The notes under the pieces were generated by a model that saw only the letters and a list, made by a program, of their open reading frames with translations, did no database searches and was not told the origin of the DNA. Position numbers and translations under genes: made by a program. From positions 11,732,501 through 11,796,500 of the forward strand of contig NW_024881313.1 of assembly GCF_018691265.1 (NCBI RefSeq): DNA of 64,000 nucleotides, in the 5' to 3' direction. This stretch comes from Tyto alba. Lineage: Eukaryota > Chordata > Aves > Strigiformes > Tytonidae. Below, one piece after another: positions 26,901 through 38,900 of the stretch (positions within the stretch are counted from its first letter, which is position 1; each line of letters begins with the position of its first letter).

Positions 26901-29900
26901 GTGCAGTTATAAAGTCCCAAGTACAAACAAGTTTCTCAGAAAGACAGGCGTGACCGTAACAAAAAAGGAAAGGCAAAATATGGTTAAATAAATCTGCTGT
27001 TACTGCTAGGTGAGAACACTGGAGAAGCAGAGGGCAGAGTTCGTCTGAAGAGGGTCCGTAGCTTTCTGTAGGTTAACAGGTGCTTCAAAAGAAATCCCAG
27101 ACTAACAGCTGAAAATAGACCTAAGTTTCAGCTGCAGAGGGATAAGGTGGTTTTTTTTTTTATTTTATTTTATTTTTTATCTGTGGGTTTTTTTTCAGTA
27201 TTATATATGCCTAATATTTTGATTTTTCTTTAAAAAATATTTTGTTTCAAATTTGAGCTAAATTTATTGATAAAAGACTTAGCACCATTTATCAGTCATT
27301 TGAAATATTCTGCCACTGGTATTTTTCAGCATACCAGTTCTGTGGAGTGGGCAGGAGCTATCAGCTGACAGCTGTCAGCAGATGTGGTAATGTCAGCTAA
27401 AAGTGATAACTGAGCTGTTGTTTACCTGTTTTCCTTAATGGAAGACACATAAATTGCCCTTTCTTTGGTTCCTGCTTTGTTTCAGTTCTACACAGGTAAT
27501 TTTGCTGGAGAAATACAAAAATGTATAGTTTTCTTGACAGTCAAGTGTAAGATGGGGTTTCTTCTATTAAAAAGCAGCAGTTGTTTTTCATAGCTTTATC
27601 CCTGTCATCACTAGTGTACTGGAGTTCTGTGGATAATGACATGTGTCTTCCAACAATCTGTTTCAGTGTGTCTGCGAAAAAAAATTGAGTCACTTAATGG
27701 CCCCTTTAAACTGTACCTTCGAATTTTCATGACAAAAAATCAAAAGCAGTCCACTGTCATGCTTATGAATGACACTATTTACTCCTCAGTATTTCATTTT
27801 CCTCCATCAGTTATCAGTTATGAATGATGACCCACATAAGTTGAGTGGTGGTTGTGTTTGTGTGTACATAGTGAAAGCAAACATAGTAGCATGGCAGACA
27901 GATGCAGCATTTTTATATAGGTCATATTACCCTTCTTAATTCATGTCAGTTTATTGTTAAGACCTTAGGCACAGTCAGACAGTCCAGGATAGTTTGTCTG
28001 CTGCCTTATTAGTGAGAGATTATTTCCCCCTTTAGCATTAATTAAATGAGATGCATTGATTTGTGCTGACTCCACAAAGCCCTCCATGGCTACAAGGCTT
28101 ATGCAGGGGATTAGAGAGAAATATCTGTGTCTCAGTGAATACTTCTACAACAGCTGCTAGGAGTACCAATGTGAATCAAGGAATTTTGTATTTTATTTCT
28201 TACGTGTGTGAAAGTAAAATCTCGTTTGTTATAACAGAGTCTACAGGGTTGAAGATGTCAGCTAGAACTTGCTGTATCCACTTGTATTAGGATTTTTTAA
28301 AAGCATTTTTTTCACTTGCAAGATTCTAACCTGAAGCAATGCAAATTTACAAAAAAAACCCAAAATCTAGCAGAGTGTTAAAATAATTTAATTGAGACTT
28401 TCTGTCAAGTGTTTATTCTAAAATAAAAATATTTCCCATAGGAGATTCTAATCTAGTATAGTAGTAGGATTAGGTTTTCAAATTGCTATTAGAATACTTT
28501 GCTGTTCCAAAGCTTTTTTTTTAATTTACACAAGATGCCATATTTGGCCTGTTGTGTGTTCTTCAGTCATATGCTACCTACCACCCTGCACCAGAAATAC
28601 TAGCTCAGGCCTCTGCATTATGGTGCCACTGTACCTGCCCCGTCAACAGGACATCAGTCGTGAAGCAGTCATCCATCAATCCAAAGACCTGTAGTTAGCT
28701 CACCAGAGACAGAACTGCTGATGCAGAAGATAGTTAAACATTAACAATGACTCTCAGGCTTTGAAGGATAATCCTAAAAAAAAAAAAACTCCTGGAGTTC
28801 AATCTATCTTTCCATGGGTAGGCAGAAATATGAATACTCTCAAGAAATAGGTATACCCCATTACAAGTGAAATGCAAATAATTGTATATTTCTTTGTCCT
28901 GGAAGATGACATCCAAGAACTTTATATTTCCTTGGAAAAAATCCATGTTAAAGAACATAAGCCATTCTGAAGTTGGAATTTTTCTCTTGGAAACACAGCA
29001 AAACATTTTAGTCATGAAAGCAGGAGCATAACTCAGTCCTAAGGACAAAAGAGTTCATGTAAACACTCCATAAGATGTTCTTTATGTCTGTACCCTTCAA
29101 CTTAAGTAGTCAGTCTGTTCTTACATATTGCAGCTTGTGGGGAAAAATCTTATGTCCACCTACCTAACCTGCTTTGTCATTAGACAAAGTCTGAAGTCTA
29201 TTAATGTCCTACATTATAAATTATCCATCACATCTGTTAATGACTTTGTTCTAGGAGTCCATATTTTATAGCCAGCTAGCAATGGGACAGTAAACCTTTC
29301 CCTTTTAATAATGAGCTCAGTTCATACTCCTAGTGGTTCAAAGCCATTTGTTAAATTGTGGTTCAGTAATAAAACTTTAATGATAGAATAGCCTTGTTCT
29401 TGCTCATAGTAGACAACTGCCCATTTCACAGCCTTGTGAAGTTCAGCTGATAGGAGATGAAATAACTGAGAAACTACTGTGCTGGGAAAAGGAATAGGCC
29501 TTAAGAGATGGGCATCTCTTTCGATTATTCTTCCAGACCATGCAGGGCCAGTGCTCTGTACCACAGTGTCCTGGGTTGAGTGAGTGGTGGGATTTTTTGG
29601 TAGCAGGGGAGGGGGCTATAGTGGCGGCCCCCTGTGAGAAGGTTCTTGAAGCTCCCTCAGTTCCAAGTTAGCTCCACTTCTGTTTGGAAAACTGAGCCAA
29701 TCAGCTGCGCCTCTGCGATAACTTATTTAAGAAGGGACGTGGTGACGGGCAGTGGGACTTGTGAGGAGGAGCTGCAGCAGCTGCGTGAACACCAAGGTCA
29801 TTGGAGGAACAGAGGAAGAAAGGAGCAGGGAGGTGTGCTGGAGCAGAGACCCCCCTGTATCCTGTGGTGAGACAGCAGGGCGGCCCCCCCCGCCGCCCAT

Positions 29901-32900
29901 GAAGATCTACAGTGGAGCAGACATTTATGGCCTGTGGTTTCCACCTAAGTGATCAAGGTGCTGTGCCCAAAGAAGGCCGGGGTCTTGTGGGAAAAGGTAT
30001 CCCCGCTGCTGTAATTCAGCGCTGGGAGGATTGCAGCATGCGGGGGAGTCCCACGCTGGAGCAGCTCGGGAAAGGCTGCAGCCATGGGAGGGAATCCAGA
30101 CAGAGAAAGTTAGTGCCCCACGATGGAGCAGTGTGGGGAACACTGGGGACCATGGGAGGAACTCATGTTGGAGAAAGTTTGTGGAGGACTGTCTCCTGTG
30201 AGAGAGGGACCACGATGGAGCAGGGGGAACAAGTTTCGGACACTCCCCTCACCGAAGATGGAAAAAACGGCAGCACTGACTGCACCCCCTATCCCCTGCC
30301 CCTGTGCCACTGGGGGAGGAGGTAGAGGTATCAGGAGCAGAACTGAGCCCAGGAAGAAGGGAGGGGTGGGGGGAAGGTGTTCTCAAGATGTGTCAATGCT
30401 TCTCACTGTCCTACTCTGTTAAGTGTTGTTAGTGTCTGTAATAAATCTATGTTCTTTTTTTCTTCCCCTAACGAGTCTGCCTTTTGCTCGTGACCATAAA
30501 GGGGGATTTTTTCCCCATCCCAGTCCTATCTCAAACCCCAAGCCTGGCTCTCTGTCCCTTCTCATTGCTGGAAGAGAAGGAAGAGAGAGTGGCTGCATGG
30601 TGGTTGGCTGCTGACCAGGCTCAAACCATGACACACAGTATCTGAAGGTCTCATTTCTCCAACATCCCTCAGATGTTGTGGGGCGAAGAAAGAGCTGCAG
30701 GAAGCATGCAGTGGAAAACTTTAGATGGGAGGAGAAACAACAGGCAAAACATGAACTGCTGATGTCCAGAGAATATATCGTCAGCCTTTACAGTGTTGGT
30801 CTTCTATTTCACTGTCCCTCCCCTACCTTTACACTTTTTTCCTCAGCTCTTCTTCATTGCCACTTCACTGCTCTCATTCTTTCCTTCTCTCTGCATCTAT
30901 TGTATTTCTACCTCAGTAATTCCTTGCTTGTGCTTTAAACCTCAAGGTTCTAGCGTGACATTTGCTGCAATTATATTACACAGCCTGTCTGTGTGATATA
31001 ATTGTGTGATATCCTATCATATAGACACCCACACACATTAGACTGCTTCTTTAATAAGATTTTACACTGCCGAAGACAAGGAGCACCCTTTCAAGGATAA
31101 TTAGGTCAGAGTGGAAACAAGACTAAAAATTGAAAAGTGTCTCGTTTGTGGCCTTTTCATGTCAGAAACTATGTATTTGCATCACCAGACCCATTTGCAT
31201 GTAATATTTCTGGTTTCTGTGTTTCTATAATTTCTACATATTTCTTCTGTGTCACAATATGCTCTCATCTCACTTGCTAAAATTTTTACAGTGTGGACAA
31301 AGTTTACAAATGCAAGCACCTGAAATTTAACAAAAACAACCAAAACAAAAGAATATAAACTTTTCAAAGTTCTTCAACATCTGCTTTCTGGGGTTTGAGG
31401 GGAGATTGCTATGAACTTCTGGAAATTATCATCCTTAATCACCCTAAAAGATACATTGACAGAGATGATGACATGCTTCAGAGAAGCTTTTTCTGAAAAG
31501 TACCATTATCATAGAGTCATAGAATCATAGAATGGTTTGGCTTGGAATGGACTTTAAACATCATCTATTTCCAACTCCCCCTGCCACAGGCAGGAACACC
31601 TTCTGCTAGATCAGGTTGCTCCAAGCCCCATCCAACCTGGCCCTAGCCCAGGGAGGGGGAATTCTCACAGTGAAGAATTTCTTCCCGCCAACAAATTTAA
31701 ATCTACCCTCTTTCAGTTTAAAGCCATTACCCCTTGTCCTATCATTACATGCCCTTCTAAAAAGTCCCTCTCCATCTTTCTTGTAGGCCCCCTTTAGGTA
31801 CTTGAAGGCTGCTACAAGGTATCCTTGGACCTTTCTCTTCCCCAGGCTGAACACCCCCAAATCTTTCAGCCTGTCCTCATAGGGGAGGTGTTCCAATCCC
31901 CTGATCATCTTTGTGGCCCTTCTCTGGACTCTCTCCAGCAGGTCTGTGTCCATCTTATGTTTGAGGCCCCAGAGCTGGACACAGTACTCCATGTGGGGTC
32001 TCACCAGCATGGAGTAGAGGGGTAGAATCACCTCCCTTGACCTGCTGGTCACATTCTTTTGATGTAGCACAGGATACAGTTGGCTTTCTGGATTGTGAGC
32101 ACGCATTTCCAGGTCACGTTGAGCTTTTTTTCAACCAACACCTCCAAGTACTTCTCCACAGGGCTGCCCACAATCTACTCATTACCCAGCCTGTATTTGT
32201 GCTTGGGATTGCCCCAACATATGTGCAGGACCTTGCACACTTGGCCTTGTTGAATTTATGAGGTTTGCAAGGGCCCATCTCTGAAACATGTCAAGGTCCC
32301 TCTGGATGGTATCTCTTCCCTCTAGTGTGCACTCAGTTCCATTGTCCATGTTGCCAACAAAGGTGTTAAACAGCGCCGGTCCCAACACCAACCCCTGAGG
32401 AACGCCACTTGTCACTGGTCTCCTCTTGGACATCTTGCTGCTGATCACAACTCTTTAATTGCAAACATCCAGCCAATTCCTTATCCACCAAGTGGTGCAT
32501 CAGTCAAATCCATGTCTCTTCAATTTAGAGACAAGGATGTTGTGCAGAACAGTGTCAAGTGCTTTGCACAAGTCCAGGTAGATATGTCAGCTGCTCTTCC
32601 CTTATCTGCCAATGCTGTACCCCTGTCACAGAAGGCCACTAAATTTGTCAGGTACGATTTGCCCTCTGTGAAGCCATGCTGGCTGTCACCAGTCACCTCC
32701 TTATTTTCCATTAGATGGGTAGTAAATGGAGTAGAACAACTCATTTACAACAAGTAATTTTATTTTTTTAATTCAGTCTTCTTTCTTAGCTAGAGAAATA
32801 TCTGCAAGCAATTTGAAGTCTGCTTCTGTCTGAGTTCTAAGAGAACCCAGTGGAACATCTAAATGCTAAATAGTCTGTTGAGTGAAATAGTGAGGTACCT

Positions 32901-35900
32901 GAGAGGAAAAGAAGATGCCAAGGCATGAATATGCCAAAAAATTTTTTATGTCAGATATAACAGGGTGATTTTCATTCTACGCTCTGCCTACAGAATGCAA
33001 ATCAGAGGCCACAGTCTTTTAAGTTTTTCCCCTTGTCATCTGTTTTTATTTGTGGGAACATTCTTCATTACATTCACTCTGTCTGGACAGGAGATACCAT
33101 AGTAGGCTCTTGATGGCATTGCATTCTGTTTGTGCTTCACCAAGATATTACTTTCAGTGGGATGTTTATTTCTTTTCTTTTCTTTCTTTGTTTTCTATCC
33201 CTCAGCAGTAAGTCTTTACAATTCTATTGATGTCATGTTCTGAGCCTTTTTTTTTCCTCTTCCCTCTCCCTATCTGTTCCTACCCTTTCCTCTATTCCCC
33301 CTCAGTCTCTCTTTTGTCTTGTGTCTCCTCTGTTGTTTTGACTTCCAACTCCTTGCCATGAATATAGCTTGTCATTTATTTTCCTTCTGTTTGGAGAGAA
33401 GGCTTGGAAGCTGTGAAACTCCTTTCTGGATCCCTTTGTTCTGTTCATGTCCTTAACCTATTTTTTTCTCCAGTGTTCTTAGCATACTAGTGGTTAGGAG
33501 ATTTTTGTGCTTGTCTTGCAGAATAATAAGTGTTTTTCTCTCCACTCCAAAAATGTTCCAAGTTTTCAGCAGCTTCAAACCTTCCTACCTTGTAGAGCTT
33601 CTTTTTATGCCCTCAGTGATTGACTCCATTCTTGTTCTCTTCTTCACGTGTCTTGTTCATTCTTTTTGTTCAGCTGGTTCATTTTCACATGTGCAGTTTG
33701 GGGTCTTGATGCCATCATTTCCTAGAAAATAGGAAGGAGGGAGAGGAGAGCATCATAGGCCATATATCCTAGACATGGCATAGGAAAGAGCTGTATGGTG
33801 AGCAGAAGCTATTCTATGAATCTTGTAGGATTAAGGACCCAGTATAAGATCACAGTTCAGTATTTTTTCTGTGTTCAGTATTTATAAAGTGGGTGGGAAA
33901 TGTCAGCTGGCCCACCACATCCTCTCCAAAATGCATTAACATATAAGCAAGTTTGTAGTTTTCCATGTTACAATTCTTACTAAGACACTATACCTGTAAT
34001 ACGATGCTGTTCTGGCTTTATTGCATTCTATGCTAAAGCAGTTCTAGTGGCTGACATCAATGTAGATACTTCATAGACAACATGAAAAAAGGTTGCTCTA
34101 GTGGTATGGTTTCATTTGATATTTTATGGAATCACTTGAACTATAGCTCAGTGTAATTAAAATGTTACCTGGAACTTGGGTATAGTACAATATATTTTGA
34201 TATTGCATCTGTCTGCAAGATTCTAAAAATCTTGATAAACTTTTGAGCTAACATTCTTGTTATCTCAAAAAAATCTTTATCGTCTTCACTTGGATAAGAT
34301 GAAGGGAAATAAAGCAAACTGGTTTCTAATTTGTCAATTATTTTAGTTTAGTGTGTTCCCCACAGACTCATTTTGCTAGGCTATGAAGTTTTACCATGCT
34401 ATAGTATTCCAAGTCCCAAAATATTGTGATATTCTGGAGATCTTTTTCTATGACTGAGGCAGATTGGGAAGATACCTTTGAGATTAATTAAGACCAATTT
34501 AAAATATCTCAGAGGTTTATGGAAGTCCTTAAAGTCTTCCTGAAGCAGCCTGTACCGGTTAAAATTTCCTACTTAAGGATGTGCAATATATTTAAAGCAA
34601 CCTGAATTTGTTTCTTCCAGACACTAGTTACAAAGGCAGAAATGTAACAAATGTCAAATAGCATAGTTATGTTATAGTAGAAATGTTTCTTCAGAAAAAT
34701 ATTACTTAGAGGTTAAATTGAAAGTAAAGGCAGCATTTCAGAATCTTAAGAAAATTCACAGAGCAATAAAATCTTCACTTATTTCTATCAGACGATGAAT
34801 ATCAAGAAGTGTTTATTTTATTGTTTGGAGGGAATTGTTTCTTTTAACCTTTTTGCTATTGTGAATTTTTATTCAGTAATGTATTGATTGTATGAGTATA
34901 TGGGTTTGTATCACACCTAAGAGGACTCATTTTTAGTGAAGATACAGTGTTTGATATTTATACAGTCACAGTTCAATGTAGGATGGGGCTCTGAGATAGG
35001 GTTCATCTGATTTCTAAGACTCACTCAGAAATGTCAGGTAAGGTGAAATGTAATCCATTTTGCATTTGCTACTGCAGGACAATCTATGTCACCACCTCTG
35101 ATATGCAGTGATATGATCTTCAAAAATATATTTTGTCTAACACAGTGTACTTTTCATACAATATCACTGATCTGATCAACCCAATGGCAAGAGATATTTA
35201 ATAAACATGCTTGTAATTCAAGCTAATAACGTGCTAGCCATTTTAAGGAAGATACATTTGGTGAACAGTAGTTTCACAATGCTCGAATTCAGGACGTGCT
35301 CTGTGAATTTATTTAACTATTTAACACTTCCAAACAGGAGCAAGCTATATAGGTATAAATTCATAACCTAAATCTGACAATAAAATATTCTGAACATTAC
35401 TGTATGTTTAAAAAAAACAAAACAAAACACCACCCTTCTCTTCTTTGTATCTAAAACAAGTTAATGGAAGCAACTAGAAATAAGTATGTAGATTTGAAAT
35501 CTCTGAAGTGTTTTGATTCTTTACACAACTTGTGATTGTTTGATATTGGTTGCTTTTAGAAGAAACAGAATAGTTTTTTTTGGAAGCATAGGTTAAAAAC
35601 ATAAAGCTGCTAACATCAGCTCTGACAAAAGTGACAGTGACTATGTTCAAAATAAAAAAAATTCAAGATATGTGATAAACGTTTGAAACCATGCCTAGTA
35701 AACTGTGCCAGTCATTTGAGAATGATCTTACCCAAGTATGTGTTAATTTTGCAACTGAGTTAATGAAATATTTTAATTCACTTTAAATTCACCAAGGTTT
35801 CTTTAATCTTTAAAGTGAACACTTCCTGACAGTAAACACATTGCAAATGTGACACAGGAAAAGGGAGAGGAGAGTTCATATAGGTATAAGGTTCAGTTGT

Positions 35901-38900
35901 AGCAAAAGTGCAGTGAAGGCCAGCTTTTTATTTGAGGTTTTATAGCTTCTGCTGTAAATATTGGCATAAATGACACATATTGTAGAGCAATGGCATATGT
36001 TGCTTTTGAAAGACAGACATTTTCACTTATTCAGTGAATTGAGGCCTCAAGTTACTCCCTGAAGACCATGTCATACCCCTTTTTCAACCTCTCAGGACCG
36101 ATGACTTATCCAAACCAAACATCTGCTTTTCCAGTCAGTGCAATTATTCACTGTGTTACTGGGGGCAGATGGTTGTTAATCGGCAGATCATTAATGTGGC
36201 AGGCCACTCTTTCTTTCTAGCCTTAGAAAGGTCACAAGGTGTTAAGTTCCCTGGGTCCAGGCTGGTAAGATGCATATCTTTTGGTTCAGTTGAATTTTTG
36301 ATGTATAACTGCCACTGAATTACTTGATACACCTATGGAGGAGCTTTTAATTAAACCTTTTTTCCTCTAAAAAAAATAAATATTGTTTTTACACTGTAAG
36401 AATGATGTAACCAAGAGATGGCTAGTGTCAATTACATTGTGGCTGTCAGAAAGTTTGAATACTGAAATCTGGTGAGTGTGAATCCTAATCAGATAGCAGT
36501 GAGGATGCTCAGCTGCTACTCTTAACACAGTCTCCAGCTATATGTGTCAATTTTCTGCAGAATTTAATTTAGTCCTAATGATGAAGAAATCTCTCTATTC
36601 ACACAGTCCTGTCAAGTCAAACTTTGGACAATTTAAATGAAGTAGATGACGGCTTCAGGGAGAAGTGGCAGAGTGACAAGCTGAAGAGATTTCACTTTCT
36701 TTTCCATTCATGCAGGTTATATTGAGGAAGCCTGTATTATTCCATGCCCCTCAGACTGCAAGCTCAGTGAGTGGTCCAACTGGTCTCGCTGTAGTAAATC
36801 CTGTGGGAGTGGGGTAAAGGTTCGGTCTAAGTGGCTTCGTGAAAAACCCTACAATGGTGGAAGACCCTGTCCAAAGCTAGATCATGTCAATCAGGTAATT
36901 TTATTTACATTATTGACATAATACAGTTTTTCCATACCACAGGTAACCCTTTTAGCTGTATTATTTGTTAATGTAGAAAAACTGTAGAACAGAAGGAGCA
37001 GATGCAGGTGGAAGGAGGAGTATGTGATGGCTTCAATTTCCTCAGTCAACAAAGGATCTGCCTTCATTACTTCCTCATGTGCAAGAATTTAGCACATTAT
37101 CTGAACTGCAGATTCCAGACAATAAAACGTTCTTACATGCAGATTGTGAAGACCACATTTCTGAAGATCTCCTTTTACAATAGGTAAAATGTCTCATTAC
37201 AGATGCTCAAACTGGTAAGATTCTTAGTGTCATTCCCTTATCACCTTAGATCAGAAAACAAATTTAAATTTCTCATACGCTGTTATCAAACACTCACACA
37301 GTATCAACCCAGTAACCCTTAGTGGGTTTTAGTCAAGCTGGAGCTTGACCTTACAGGTACCCTGCAGTTCATCAGGAATGCACTTCTGGAGTCAATCTCC
37401 CAGTTGTTCCACTAACTGCACTTGATTTTCCAGTAGGAATTAATCTGGCTTCACAGTCTGGATCCTCTTCAAGTGAAACTAAGCCAGAAAATATGATCCA
37501 AGAGCACACTGGGAGTGCTTTGGCCACTAATGAGCATTTAGTCTTTAGGACCAAGTTTAGCACTAGTCCAAGTCAAACCCCTGAAGCTTGTTTGCTTCTG
37601 TTGGCTTGAAGAGTTTTAGAAAGAAAAACCTTCCTTGTCAATTAACTTATGTTCTTCAGAGTTGATATATATTCATATTACTGTTGAATTCAATTTAGTC
37701 TGCAGAGGCATGTTAAACAGCCACATGGTCTTCTCTCTAAATATTCAAAGACTGAAAAAATCTGTGCTGTCAATTTACATTTGAATATAAATGCATGTCC
37801 TTAATATTATCCTATTGACATTTTGCTAGCAATGAGTGAAATGGCTTGTTGATCTAATTTTCTACTTTAGAGAATGTAATTAGTTCTAATTTAGAAAATA
37901 ATACGTGTTAAACTGCAGCTAATATACTAAGTTTGTGATCTATTTTAACAAAATACAAACTAGAATGAGGGTTGCTAGATTTGGGTCAGCATGTAAATAT
38001 GCTTTAAATTAAGAGGAATGTGTTTCAATAGGATTAAATTATAGACTATACAGAAATCTTCTTCCTTCATTAATATTCATGTAGTACATAATAAACTTGT
38101 ATTTTTCTCCATCAAAGGTGATTTTGCTGTGTTAGCCACTTGTATGCAACACTATTGCCCTCTACTGGTACTTTGACTCAAATTTGATTTGTTGCAACTT
38201 TACATGGTATTTGCCAAATATTACATTATTTAAAATGTAATTATTATAAAAATAAAATTGAAATATAGTACTTTCATGAGAAAGGAGCTTTACAGATAAG
38301 TTAGGAATGTCGAAGAATATAGAGGCTGTATCTTTTAATTGCATTCACTGTCAATTCAAAAACACGCAGGAAATACATGTGCATTCTAATTTTGAGTTAA
38401 TTATTTATTCTAAATGTGATCCACCATTTATTAAGTGGAAAACTAATGACTCTTCAGAATATTTATTTCAATTATTAAAGGTAAGTTGTTTTATTTATGT
38501 ATTTATTACTTAGGTATGTAACATGTTTATTGGCATACATACAAAGCGTAATGGTTAGACTGGGTCTTAGGTTCCCTCAAGTTTGTGGAGGATAATGTAC
38601 AGAGGGGCTATTCTGTAAACTGAGATCTGGGAATTACGAACTCTGAGGAAAGACTGCAACGTGTTGTCTAGCCCATGGAAGAGAAGATGGGAGCAATGAT
38701 GCTGGCACTCTGCTAGCATGTACATAAAAGGCTGTTTCAAAGAAAGAGGGAATAATTCATTTTCCATGCCCATTGTGAATAAGATAAAAAGCAGTAGGCT
38801 TAGACTTCTGCAAGCAGATTTGGGTTAGCCTTGGGAAAACTTTGGTACGGCTAGTGAGACATTGAAATAAAGTGGTTAAGATGTTTGTCAAGTTTTAAGA

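Larger units (their letters stand above)
29567..30633 (+). mobile_element. ERVL-type solo LTR, sense orientation
   Basis: A 1067-bp element starting TGTCCTGG and ending CATGACA, flanked by a perfect 5-bp duplication cacag (29562-29566 and 30634-30638). It has ccaatc (29698), a TATA-like ttatttaa (29723-29730) and AATAAA at 30440-30445, all consistent with + orientation. Diverged internal units begin with variants of cacgctggagcag (near 30051, 30120, 30210), a pattern I recall from abundant avian ERVL LTRs. It is much more GC-rich than the surrounding intron. No gag, pol or env sequence adjoins it, so it is a solo LTR left by recombination. Confidence 0.9.
22712..36715 (+). other. THSD7A: Intron 5-6 (14.0 kb, largest)
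   Basis: It holds a possible very old CR1/L3-like relic (about 25640-26250), a sense ERVL-type solo LTR (29567-30633) and an antisense CR1 with RT remnants (31508-32750). A TTTTA tract lies near 27151-27180 and a pyrimidine-rich stretch at about 33171-33320. A 158-residue open frame at 24934-25410 has no family signature. Confidence 0.85.

Noticed and set aside
29912..30325. 137-codon open frame in a GC-rich block
   Set aside because: It lies wholly inside the ERVL-type LTR; LTRs of this family are noncoding and the frame follows internal repeats.
31606..32106. 166-codon minus-strand open frame as a host gene
   Set aside because: It is the C-terminal piece of CR1 ORF2 (LVRPHMEYCVQLWG, RRATKMIRG) within a broken CR1 copy.
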